NCBI RefSeq assembly: GCF_904848585.1 | Contig: NZ_CAJHCR010000014.1 | Location: 124,001-188,000 of the forward strand | Length of the DNA: 64,000 nt | Direction of reading: 5' to 3' | Origin: Paraburkholderia kirstenboschensis | GTDB taxonomy: Bacteria > Pseudomonadota > Gammaproteobacteria > Burkholderiales > Burkholderiaceae | Shown here: piece after piece, positions 52,114 through 61,028 of the stretch | Layout: every line of letters begins with the position of its first letter | How positions within the stretch are numbered: the first letter of the stretch is position 1 | Translations under genes and position numbers: made by a program | The notes under the pieces: generated by a model | Databases searched by the model: none | What the model was told of the DNA's origin: nothing | Seen by the model: only the letters and a program-made list of their open reading frames with translations

Positions 52114-53700
52114 TCACTTTTGCGCGAGTGCGATCTTGCCGTCGATACGCCGGTTGATCTTCAGCGGATTGGACGATTTCAATGCCCCCGGCAACAGCGA
52201 ATCAGGCATGTCCTGATAACTGACCGGTCGCAGGAACCGCTCGATAGCGAGACTGCCGACCGAGCTGGAACGCCCGTCTGCTGTCGACGGGTACGGTCCG
52301 CCGTGAACCATCGCATGTCCGACCTCGACCCCTGTGCCAAAGCCGTTGATCAGTATCCGGCCCGTGCGGCGTTCGAGCGCGGGCAAGAATGCACGGACAT
52401 CCTCATAGTCTTCTTCGTCGATATGCAGCGCTGATGTCAGTTGCCCTTCGAGGGACTCAACCAGTTTCAACATCGACGCCAGATCCGGGCATCGCACGAT
52501 CAGCGACGATGATCCGAAGATCTCTTCCTGCAACTCCGCGAATGCCAGGAACGCTTGCGCTGTGGTGGAAAAGAGGACGCCTTGACCTTGATTCGGTGAG
52601 CTTGCCGCGCCTCCTCGTGCCTCCGTTTTCACGTGCGGGTGTGCGGCCATATTGGATACCGCCTTGTCGAAGGCGCTTTGAATGCCGGGCGTCAACATGG
52701 TCGCGGCCGGTACATCGCCAAGCGCAGCCGATGCGCTGCGAATGAAGTCATCGAGCGCGGGGCCGTCCACTGCGAGAATCAATCCCGGGTTCGTGCAAAA
52801 CTGTCCCGCACCCAACGTCAAAGACTGCACGAACGCACGGGCAATAGCGTCGCCGCGACTCTCGAGCGCATGCGGAAAGATCAAGACGGGATTGATGCTG
52901 CTCATCTCCGCATAGACGGGGATCGGTTCGGACCGGGAGGCTCCGATGGAGATCAGTTCTGTTCCCGCATGCCGCGATCCTGTAAAGCCGACCGCCTTGA
53001 TGCGAGGATCGCGCACGAGCCCTTGCCCGATCTCGCGACCGCTGCCGAAGAGCAGCGAGAACGTACCTTCCGGCATGCCGCAGTCCTTGACGGCTTTCCG
53101 AACGGCCATGCCGACGAGTTCCGACGTGCCGGGATGCGCAGAATGCGCCTTGACGATAACGGGGCAACCCGCAGCGAGCGCCGACGCCGTGTCGCCGCCC
53201 GCGACTGAAAACGCGAGCGGAAAATTACTCGCACCGAACACGGCCACCGGTCCGAGCCCGATATACCGCATACGCAGATCCACGCGAGGCAGCGGCTTCC
53301 TCTCGGGCTGCGCGGGGTCGATGCGCGCATCGAGGAAATCTCCTTCACGAACAACACCGGCAAACATGTTCAACTGTCCAACCGTGCGTGCACGCTCGCC
53401 CTCGATTCGTGCACGCGGCAAGCCAGACTCGCGCACGCAGCGTTCGATCAACGTATCGCCGAGTTCCAGAATGTTGCTCGCGATCGCCTCCAGAAATTGC
53501 GCGCGCGATTCGAGGCTCGTTTCCCGATAGATATCGAACGCTGTCCATGCAAGCGCGCAAGCGGCGTCGAGATCTTGCGCGGTCGCGCCGCCAAAGGGAG
53601 GCTCCATGCGTTCACCGGTTGACGCGTCGATTGCATAGGTCGCGCCATTGCTGCCGCGCACAGTCGTTTGGCCGATCAGAAGATTGCCTGCGATGTTCAT
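52114..53700 (-). CDS. 2,5-dioxovalerate (alpha-ketoglutarate semialdehyde) dehydrogenase
   Basis: A 528-residue aldehyde dehydrogenase of the length typical for KGSADH. It oxidises 2,5-dioxopentanoate to 2-oxoglutarate with NAD(P). The catalytic Cys is in GAGQFCTNPGLI (about 300), the general base Glu in PVYAEMSSINPVL (about 265), and the cofactor loop is GFTGSRHAG. It is the last gene of the five-gene minus-strand operon. Family members act at the end of pentose, hydroxyproline and glucarate pathways. Confidence 0.87.
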   Translation of the reverse strand: MNIAGNLLIGQTTVRGSNGATYAIDASTGERMEPPFGGATAQDLDAACALAWTAFDIYRETSLESRAQFLEAIASNILELGDTLIERCVRESGLPRARIEGERARTVGQLNMFAGVVREGDFLDARIDPAQPERKPLPRVDLRMRYIGLGPVAVFGASNFPLAFSVAGGDTASALAAGCPVIVKAHSAHPGTSELVGMAVRKAVKDCGMPEGTFSLLFGSGREIGQGLVRDPRIKAVGFTGSRHAGTELISIGASRSEPIPVYAEMSSINPVLIFPHALESRGDAIARAFVQSLTLGAGQFCTNPGLILAVDGPALDDFIRSASAALGDVPAATMLTPGIQSAFDKAVSNMAAHPHVKTEARGGAASSPNQGQGVLFSTTAQAFLAFAELQEEIFGSSSLIVRCPDLASMLKLVESLEGQLTSALHIDEEDYEDVRAFLPALERRTGRILINGFGTGVEVGHAMVHGGPYPSTADGRSSSVGSLAIERFLRPVSYQDMPDSLLPGALKSSNPLKINRRIDGKIALAQK

Positions 53701-53737
53701 GTCGTTTCCTTAAAAAATAATGCGGACTGTCGCGCGT

Positions 53738-54526
53738 TCAAAACGTGCCGGGATATGCACCGCCGTCCAGCAGGATGTTCTGTCCCGTCAGATAGCCTGC
53801 CTTTGCGCTGCAGAGAAACGCGCAAAACGCACCGAACTCGTCGGCTGTGCCGAAGCGGCCCGCGGGGATCGCCTGACGCTTGGCCTCCAGGGCGACGTCG
53901 TAGCTCTTGCCTTGTGCCTTCGCAGCGGCATCTGTGGATTGCCGCAGCCGGTCCGTCTCGAAGAGTCCCGGCAACATGTTGTTGACCGTCACATTGCGCT
54001 CTGCAATGCGCTTCTGTCGCGCTACGCCGGCAATGAAACCGGTAAGGCCTGAGCGAGCGCCATTTGAAAGTCCGAGAACGTCGATCGGGGCCTTGACGGC
54101 GCCAGACGTAATATTCACGATACGGCCGAAACCTCGCTCAGTCATCCCGTCGATCGTCGCCTTGATGAGTTCGATCGCCGTGAGCATGTTTGCATCTAGC
54201 GCCGCGATCCAGTCTTCACGCGACCACGTACGAAAATCGCCCGGCGGCGGCCCGCCCGCATTGTTCACGAGGATGTCGAAATGCGGCGCGGCGGCGAGTG
54301 CCTGTGCGCGCCCTTCACTCGTTGTGATATCACCCGCCACCGCAATGATTTGCGCGTCGGGATTGGCTTGCCGCAATTCCTGCGCGGTCGCATCCAGGGC
54401 GTCGCGGCCGCGAGCCGTGATAACCACATTCACACCCTCCGAGGCGAGCGCCGTCGCGCATCCTTTGCCCAGCCCCTTACTTGCCGCACAGACAAGCGCC
54501 CAACGGCCTTTGATATCCAGATCCAT
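53738..54526 (-). CDS. SDR-family protein lacking the YxxxK motif
   Basis: A 262-residue SDR with a variant nucleotide motif (CAASKGLGKG, residues about 13-22), NNAG (NNAGGPPPGDF) and the catalytic Ser position (NITSGAVK). Where Y-x3-K is expected it reads LGLSNGARSGLTGF, so the usual Tyr and Lys are absent. The C-terminal TGQNILLDGG is normal. Such members may use other catalytic residues or bind without reducing. It lies between the FMN dehydrogenase and the KGSADH genes with small gaps (37 and 15 bp). Confidence 0.82.
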   Translation of the reverse strand: MDLDIKGRWALVCAASKGLGKGCATALASEGVNVVITARGRDALDATAQELRQANPDAQIIAVAGDITTSEGRAQALAAAPHFDILVNNAGGPPPGDFRTWSREDWIAALDANMLTAIELIKATIDGMTERGFGRIVNITSGAVKAPIDVLGLSNGARSGLTGFIAGVARQKRIAERNVTVNNMLPGLFETDRLRQSTDAAAKAQGKSYDVALEAKRQAIPAGRFGTADEFGAFCAFLCSAKAGYLTGQNILLDGGAYPGTF

Positions 54527-54541
54527 TCGTTTGCTCCCTAA

Positions 54542-55744
54542 TCAGTTCGTTGCCGAGATAGCGTGTTCGAACGATTCATGCGCGCGCCACGCCGCATAAC
54601 CGCTCGAATTGCGCTGAAAAAGATTGTGGCGTCCGATCTCGCTAATCTGCCGGACACCGGACAACGCCATCGTCACGTCCAGTTCGCTTTGCAGGATCTG
54701 CAACATACGTTCGACGCCCGCCTCCCCCATCGCACCCAGCGCGTACATGAAGGCACGGCCGACCATCGTGCCTTTTGCGCCCAGCGCCAGCGCCTTCATG
54801 ACGTCCTGGCCGCTGCGAATGCCGCCGTCCATCCAGACTTCGACCTCCTGGCCCACCGCATCTACAACAGCCGGCAGAGCGTCGACGGTCGACGGCGCGC
54901 CGTCCAGTTGTCGACCGCCGTGATTGCTCACGACAATCGCATCGACACCAAGCGACGCCGCAATGCGCGCATCCTCTGCGCTGATGATGCCTTTGAGAAT
55001 CAGCTTGCCGCCCCACAAGCACTTGATTTCCGCGATGTCGTCCCAGGTAAGCGTTGGATCGAATTGCGATGCGACCCATTTGCTGATCGCAATCACATCG
55101 TTGCCGCCTTTGATATGGCCAGCGAGATTGCCGAACGTCTTCGCGCCGGAAAGCGCGCGCAACATCCATCCCGGCTTCGACGCAAAGTCGACAACGTTGC
55201 TCATGGTGAGACGCGGCGGAACCGTCATGCCGTTCTTCAGGTCTTTATGTCGCTGGCCGTTGATCTGAAGGTCGAGCGTAACGACGAGTGCCGAACAGCC
55301 TGCCGCTTTCGCGCGTTCGATCAACGACGCATTGAAGCCACGGTCGCGCATCACGTATAGCTGGAACCAGAATGGCGCCGACGTACTGCGCGCGACCTCT
55401 TCGATCGAACAGATGCTGACCGTGGACAGCGTGAACGGCACGCCGAAACGCTCTGCCGCCCGCGCACCAAGCACTTCTCCGTTGGCCCACTGCATGCCGG
55501 CGAGTCCCGTCGGCGCGATCGCGACAGGCATTGCCACGGGTTGGCCGATCATGGTGCTTGCGGTACTCCGTCCCGCAACGTTGACGGCAACCCGCTGTTG
55601 CAGCTTCAGGTTCTGAAACGCGTCGCTGTTCTCGCGATAGGTCGACTCCGAATACGAGCCGCTGTCGACATAGTCGTAAAACGCTTTGGGCACCCGCTTC
55701 TTTGCGAGAACCCGCAAATCTTCAACACAGGTAATGAGCGGCAT
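54542..55744 (-). CDS. FMN-dependent 2-hydroxyacid dehydrogenase
   Basis: A 400-residue alpha-hydroxyacid dehydrogenase (lactate/glycolate/mandelate oxidase family), FMN in a TIM barrel. Key stretches: PVAIAPTGLAGMQWANGE (flavin), FWFQLYVMRDR, VVTLDLQINGQRHKD, VVSNHGGRQLD (catalytic His and Arg) and WMDGGIRSGQDV. It oxidises an L-2-hydroxy acid to a 2-oxo acid, passing electrons to quinone or oxygen. The chain specificity is unknown; operon context suggests a five-carbon hydroxy acid. Confidence 0.9.
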   Translation of the reverse strand: MPLITCVEDLRVLAKKRVPKAFYDYVDSGSYSESTYRENSDAFQNLKLQQRVAVNVAGRSTASTMIGQPVAMPVAIAPTGLAGMQWANGEVLGARAAERFGVPFTLSTVSICSIEEVARSTSAPFWFQLYVMRDRGFNASLIERAKAAGCSALVVTLDLQINGQRHKDLKNGMTVPPRLTMSNVVDFASKPGWMLRALSGAKTFGNLAGHIKGGNDVIAISKWVASQFDPTLTWDDIAEIKCLWGGKLILKGIISAEDARIAASLGVDAIVVSNHGGRQLDGAPSTVDALPAVVDAVGQEVEVWMDGGIRSGQDVMKALALGAKGTMVGRAFMYALGAMGEAGVERMLQILQSELDVTMALSGVRQISEIGRHNLFQRNSSGYAAWRAHESFEHAISATN

Positions 55745-55795
55745 TTGCTTCTCGAATACAGGATAGCGATTGATGAACGCTGAACGAAACCCGCG

Positions 55796-57118
55796 TCATT
55801 CGACAGTGTGAGCCGGCGACAGCGACGTGGCCGCAGACTCGGGCGCGGGTTCCAGAACGACAATCGGGCGACGCACCATGATCAGATAGGCCAACGCGGA
55901 AAGCAGCGCGACGACCGCACTCACAATCAGTGCGTTGACGAAAGAATGCGTACGATCCACCACGACGCCCGTGATGACAGGCGCGGCTGAACCCGCGAGA
56001 AACCCGCCGAAGTTCTGGATACCGCCCAACGACGCGACCACATGCCTCGGCGCCGCGATGCTGACGAGCGACCACGCGCCCCCTGAAGCCAGGTTGATGA
56101 AGAACATGGCGAGCGAGATATAAACAATGGCGAGCCACGCGGACGGGGTCAACGCCGCAGGCACCGTGAACAGCGCCGCGCCCACCAAGCCGACGATGAT
56201 GGGCCATTTTCGGCTCGTAATAGGCGTCATTCCGCGGCGAAACAGTTTGTCGGCGATATAGCCGCTGCTGAGCATGCCAAGCGTGCCGACGAAATAGGGA
56301 ATCGAGACGACCCAGCCCGTGCGAGCCACACTCATCCCGCGCTCATGTTCGAGATAGGCAGGCAACCAGGTCAGATACAGCCACACCATGTAGATGACGC
56401 CCATGAAGCCGAACAGCATGCCCCACGTCGTACCCTGGGTAAACAGATTGCGCCACTGTGCCGCATTCAACGGCTTCGCAGTCGATTGCTCCGTGATGTC
56501 CTGGTCCAGATAGGCATCCTCTTCGCGCGAAAGTGAAACCTCGTTGCGATTGCGATAAGCGACATACCAGCCGAGCGCGACCAACATCCCCAGCACGCCC
56601 GTCGCGATGAACATGTTGCGCCACCCGAGCGCCAGCATCAGGCCTGTGAGGATAGGCGGCGCCAGCGCCGGGCCGATCGTGCTCGATGCGACGAAGATGC
56701 CTGTGGGCGTTCCGCGATCTCGCACGGCGAACCACTCCCCGATCACTTTTGCGCCAGCGGGAAACTGTGGCGCCTCGCCGATACCAAGGGCCACTCGTGC
56801 GATGAAAAACTGCTGGATATTGCCGACAAAACCGGCACACAGTTGGGCGACCGACCAGGCCAGCATGCCCGCGCCGAGCATCAGCCGTGCACCGACCCGG
56901 TCAAGCAACACACCGACCGGCAACTGGCAAAACGCATAGGCCAACGAAAACGCGGAAAGCAGGAGGCCCATTTGAGATGCCGTGAGTCCCATCTCTCCTC
57001 GAATCATGCTGTTCGCTACAGAGAGCGCGCTTCGATCCAGGTAATTGATGCAACCCGCAAGGGTCAGGAAGAGTATCGAGATGCGTTGAATCCGACGAAG
57101 CTTCTTGCTTGCCTGCAT
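55796..57118 (-). CDS. MFS transporter (anion:cation symporter type)
   Basis: A 440-residue transporter with 12 predicted spans. ATG 57118 is chosen because GGAG precedes it by nine bases; an in-frame ATG at 57133 contains that very GGAG. INYLDRSALSVANSMI (helix 1), FQLP-like GVLLDRVGAR loop and GIGEAPQFPAG (helix 4) mark the anion:cation symporter group that imports hexuronates, galactonate and glucarate. It is second in the operon and is probably the importer of its substrate. Confidence 0.9.
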   Translation of the reverse strand: MQASKKLRRIQRISILFLTLAGCINYLDRSALSVANSMIRGEMGLTASQMGLLLSAFSLAYAFCQLPVGVLLDRVGARLMLGAGMLAWSVAQLCAGFVGNIQQFFIARVALGIGEAPQFPAGAKVIGEWFAVRDRGTPTGIFVASSTIGPALAPPILTGLMLALGWRNMFIATGVLGMLVALGWYVAYRNRNEVSLSREEDAYLDQDITEQSTAKPLNAAQWRNLFTQGTTWGMLFGFMGVIYMVWLYLTWLPAYLEHERGMSVARTGWVVSIPYFVGTLGMLSSGYIADKLFRRGMTPITSRKWPIIVGLVGAALFTVPAALTPSAWLAIVYISLAMFFINLASGGAWSLVSIAAPRHVVASLGGIQNFGGFLAGSAAPVITGVVVDRTHSFVNALIVSAVVALLSALAYLIMVRRPIVVLEPAPESAATSLSPAHTVE

Positions 57119-57356
57119 GATGCGTGTCTCCATTCATTATTCATATGTTGTCGACTGCACGGCATACCGGATGCCTGACCTGGCCCTGCATCGACGGGCT
57201 GTCCAGCGCGCACGAGGCCAGCGTCTGCTGGCGCATCGTGGCTATCTGATGAACGTGTTCACGAGCACTCGCGCGGTTGGGCTGTGCCGAAAAGCGATGA
57301 CGGTATCGCCAGTGAGAGCGCTTGCGAGACGCCTGTTCACTCGTAGACAGCTCGCG

Positions 57357-58496
57357 TCACATGGACGCTTCCAGCATGGCGCGATAGTCATCCTCGGATG
57401 CGATCCGAGGGTTGGTCTTGTGGCTGTGATCCTTGAGCGCGCCCTTGATGATGTCCGGGAACATCTCGCGAGTGACATCCAGTTCCGCGAGGCCGGTCGG
57501 CAGTCCAAGGCGCTTTGTCATCGAGTTCAATGCCGGGCCGACGTCGGAACCCTGACCGAGGCCCATCGCCGCAGCGATCCGGTCCAGCTTGTTTTCCTCT
57601 CGCATTGAAACCGACTCCTTATTGAAGTCGATGACAGCCGGCAAAAAGATCGCGTTGAGCGTCCCGTGATGCAGACGCGGATTGAGACCGCCGAGAGAAT
57701 GGCTCAAGCTGTGCACACATCCCAGACCCTTCTGGAAAGCCAGTGCGCCTTGCATCGACGCACTCATCATGTTCATGCGGGCTACCCTGTCGTCGGGATG
57801 ACGCGTCGCGCGTTCGATGTGTTGCCATGCCCGCCACAAGCCGTCGAGCGCGATGCCGTCGGCGGGCGGATTGAACGCCGGTGACATAAAGGTTTCGAGG
57901 CAATGCGCGATCGCGTCCATACCCGTGGCGGCTGTCATTCCCGCCGGCAGTCCCATGGTCAATTCCGGGTCGCAGATCGCCGTCCTCGGCACCACGAAGG
58001 GCGAGATGATGCCGACCTTGCGTCCGTCGTCGAGGATAAGGATTGCGCCGCGGCCCACTTCGCTACCCGTTCCCGCTGTGGTGGGCACGGCGATGACGGG
58101 TGCCGTCTTCGCCGTGATGCGTGCCGCACCGCCTTCGATCACGGCGAAGCTGCGCAGCGGACCATCATGCGTCGCGCAGACTGCAACACCCTTGGCGAGA
58201 TCGATGGCCGAGCCGCCGCCAACCGCGACGATGCCGTCGCAATTGCCGTGTAGATAGGCCGTGACTGCCTCGCGTACCGCAGCTTCGTTCGGGTTCGGCG
58301 GTGTACCGTCATAGACGGTGACAGGAGCCTCACTTCCTAACGCCTTCAAGGCCGTATCGACAATACCTGCCGCCTTGATGCCTTTGTCCGTCACAATCAG
58401 AGGACGACGAATGCCGATGCGTTCACATTCGTCTTTCAGCAACCGGATGGAACCGAACTCGAACTGAATGTGCGTGATGTAGTTGATGAGAGACAT
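57357..58496 (-). CDS. iron-containing alcohol dehydrogenase
   Basis: A 379-residue group III alcohol dehydrogenase: nucleotide motif VAVGGGSAIDLAK (about 90-102), VPTTAGTGSEVGRG, and metal ligands Asp in TGMDAIAHCLE and His in GCVHSLSHSLGG and HHGTLNAI. It interconverts a primary alcohol and aldehyde with NAD. It is the first gene of the operon, 181 bp from the divergent LysR gene. Confidence 0.9.
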   Translation of the reverse strand: MSLINYITHIQFEFGSIRLLKDECERIGIRRPLIVTDKGIKAAGIVDTALKALGSEAPVTVYDGTPPNPNEAAVREAVTAYLHGNCDGIVAVGGGSAIDLAKGVAVCATHDGPLRSFAVIEGGAARITAKTAPVIAVPTTAGTGSEVGRGAILILDDGRKVGIISPFVVPRTAICDPELTMGLPAGMTAATGMDAIAHCLETFMSPAFNPPADGIALDGLWRAWQHIERATRHPDDRVARMNMMSASMQGALAFQKGLGCVHSLSHSLGGLNPRLHHGTLNAIFLPAVIDFNKESVSMREENKLDRIAAAMGLGQGSDVGPALNSMTKRLGLPTGLAELDVTREMFPDIIKGALKDHSHKTNPRIASEDDYRAMLEASM

Positions 58497-58676
58497 GGAA
58501 ATGAGCTTCCGTTATAGTGGCAAACACTTGCAACGGCGTGGCTCCGCTCGTGCCGAACTGCGGATCGCCTCCTGCAAAACCTTTATTTCTAATTTTTGTT
58601 CGGTTCAGTATAAATAGGCTGGCGTCTCGCGGGAATTGACAACATCTGATACTGATATAACTTTTAGTCAACTCTG

Positions 58677-59612
58677 ATGACGCCCACGCTCAATTCCATC
58701 GTTTCACGGCTCCATCTCAAGCAACTGCGGCTTCTGATTGCGCTGGACGACCACAGATCGCTGCTGAAAGCGGCGAAGCAAGTGGCACTGACCCAGCCAG
58801 GCGCGAGCAAGGCACTCCAGGAAATCGAGACCACCTTCGGCACCACCCTCTTCAACCGCACGAACCGAGGGCTCGTTCCGAACGAGATCGGTCACTGTGT
58901 CATCCGATACGCGCGCCTCATCCATACCGATCTCTCGCATCTGCGCGAGGAGATCGTCGGCATAATGAGGGGCCACGGAGGCCGCGTCGCGGTTGGCTCC
59001 ATCATGGGCGCGGTGCCGCTCGTCACGGAGGCGATCTCCTCACTGGTGGAACGGCATCCGGAAATGTCCGTCGAGATCGTTGAAGATACGAGCGCGACCC
59101 TGCTGAGCATGATCGATGCTGGCAGACTCGATCTGGCTATCTGCCGCACGACGATCAGTCAGACTCCGCACTTATACGACAGCATCGATCTTCAGGAAGA
59201 AACATTGGCTGTCGTCGCTAACGTTCAGCATCCGCTCGCCCGCGCGAAGAAACTGACACTGCGCGACCTGTCGGGATATCGTTGGGTGGTGTACCGGGCA
59301 AACATGCCGATGCGACTGTTACTGGAGCGCGAGTTTCGCGACGCCCGGATCCGCTTCCCAGTCCATCTGCTGGAGACGACCTCGATTCTGGCCACGCTCA
59401 CGCTGCTGCAACTCAATCCCTCGTTCGTTGCACTGGTATCGATCGACGTCGCCCGGTTTTTCGCCGGTCAAGGCATGACGCGAAGTCTTCCGCTCGTGTT
59501 TGCTTCGCAGAGTGAACCGTATGAACTCGTTACCCGGAGAGGTGCACCCGTCTCGGCTGGCGCGCGCCTGTTGATTGACGAACTGATCGGCGCGCGTGCC
59601 GGGAAAGCGTAA
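58677..59612 (+). CDS. LysR-family transcriptional regulator
   Basis: A 311-residue LysR protein of the GbpR/CbbR-like branch: helix-turn-helix about 25-62 (SLLKAAKQVALTQPGASKAL) and effector domain from 95 (GRVAVGSIMGAVPLVTEAI, SMIDAGRLDLAICRT). It is divergent from the five-gene catabolic operon, so it most likely activates it in response to the substrate or an intermediate. TTGACA at about 58637 is a candidate -35 for its own promoter. Confidence 0.9.
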   Translation: MTPTLNSIVSRLHLKQLRLLIALDDHRSLLKAAKQVALTQPGASKALQEIETTFGTTLFNRTNRGLVPNEIGHCVIRYARLIHTDLSHLREEIVGIMRGHGGRVAVGSIMGAVPLVTEAISSLVERHPEMSVEIVEDTSATLLSMIDAGRLDLAICRTTISQTPHLYDSIDLQEETLAVVANVQHPLARAKKLTLRDLSGYRWVVYRANMPMRLLLEREFRDARIRFPVHLLETTSILATLTLLQLNPSFVALVSIDVARFFAGQGMTRSLPLVFASQSEPYELVTRRGAPVSAGARLLIDELIGARAGKA

Positions 59613-59873
59613 GCGGCCCCACTTCGGGAGCAAGCGGTTGGTCGCTGGTCAATTCGTGCAGCGATGAGAGAAGGCGGGGTTCCGTCGCATATGCTGCCAT
59701 GGTTGAAAGGACGTATTGCACCGATGCTTGCCCTGTCATGCGCGGCCCGGTTGTCAGTCAGCCGGGCGCCACGACACCACAGACGACGCATTGCTGCTAC
59801 AGCCTGACACACTTCGAGGACTGGCCGTGGTCGAAGCCTGCCTCGTAACGCACATTCGTGTTTGCGCATGGCT

Positions 59874-61028
59874 TCACCGGGTGGGCCCTGCAAGATCCTC
59901 TTCGACGAAGCGCATGATGGCCTCCGCCAGCGCCTCTCGTGGGTAGGCATTCTCTGTCACGAAGAGCGCCCCGATCGTCGGATGCGTTCGCGCAACCGGT
60001 ACCGCCAGCGCCCAATGATCCGCATTCACGTAGGCGAGAAGCGTGCTTCCGGGCACAACCTGATCGTAGAAGATGACCTGACTGTCGTTTCGCGAATCGA
60101 CGCGCGAGAGCTTGTTGTAGCTCGATTTCAGGATGGACGAGATGCGTTCCGGCTGGGGGAATGTCACGACTGAGTAGTAGCGTAGTTCGCCCGGAAGCGG
60201 GTGCTGAGCGAGCCACGCCTTGCGGGTCGCCGGTCTCAGACTCTGCACAGCGCCGCCATCGCCCGATGTGCAGGTCGCGCCCGGAACAAACCGCAGCAGG
60301 TCGGCCTGGTACTGCTCGGCGTCGTTGGCAAGCGGCGAACCGCCAATCGCGCCAGCTGCACTCACCACAGCCGCCACCCGGATTCGGATTTCCCGATAGG
60401 CGACCAGCGCTTCGAGGATGTCGGGAGCCCCCTTTGAATAGCCAACCAATACGAGACGCGGCGCGCCCTCCGGGGCGGGCATGGCCATGAGCGCATCGCG
60501 AATCTGCCGTGCGTTATTGGCAGAACTCGACAGCGCATCCACGTCGAGCAGCGTTGCATCGAAGCCAGACTGCCGCAGGTGCGTCACGACGGTGTTCGGC
60601 GTATCCAGCCACGGCTGGAAGCAGTCATAGCCGACGCCATGCACGACTACCGCGACGAGGTGCCGTCGGGACTGACCCAGTTCAACGGGCTTGCCGGTAC
60701 CGGTGGGTTCGGTGCCCACGCGGGTCAGTGCGTCCTCACAGGGCCGGTAATCAGGTAGCCCTGGACCACGAGCCTCAAGGACCGCGCAATAGATTTCCCG
60801 GAAGCGCCCCCGCTTATCCACTACCCCGGCCTGGGATGTGGGCACAAGAACCATCGGCGGCGTATCGGTCGAGTACGGGACGAGCGGCTTCGTGGCACAT
60901 GCGCCGAGCAGAACACACGTCGTGATCGTCGCCAGCATGACGCAGATCCGACGCCACGCGTGGGTGGCGGCAACCTGCCGTTCCGATAACGAGAGCGACG
61001 GTGTCCGTCTCGGGTCACTGGTGCGCAT
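59874..61028 (-). CDS. alpha/beta-hydrolase-fold lipoprotein
   Basis: A 384-residue protein. ATG 61028 has a CTGGAG site and overlaps the upstream gene by 14 bp; an inner ATG at 60938 would still keep the lipobox. A long basic N-region is followed by a lipoprotein signal (VLLGAC, Cys at 44). The body has a hydrolase-like core: VVVHGVGYDCF (oxyanion region, about 129-139), VLVGYSKGAPDI with nucleophile Ser in a G-x-S-x-G pattern (about 197), and a candidate His in NADHWALAV. Probably an outer-membrane- or inner-membrane-anchored esterase or amidase; it is the last gene of a three-lipoprotein operon. Confidence 0.78.
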   Translation of the reverse strand: MRTSDPRRTPSLSLSERQVAATHAWRRICVMLATITTCVLLGACATKPLVPYSTDTPPMVLVPTSQAGVVDKRGRFREIYCAVLEARGPGLPDYRPCEDALTRVGTEPTGTGKPVELGQSRRHLVAVVVHGVGYDCFQPWLDTPNTVVTHLRQSGFDATLLDVDALSSSANNARQIRDALMAMPAPEGAPRLVLVGYSKGAPDILEALVAYREIRIRVAAVVSAAGAIGGSPLANDAEQYQADLLRFVPGATCTSGDGGAVQSLRPATRKAWLAQHPLPGELRYYSVVTFPQPERISSILKSSYNKLSRVDSRNDSQVIFYDQVVPGSTLLAYVNADHWALAVPVARTHPTIGALFVTENAYPREALAEAIMRFVEEDLAGPTR

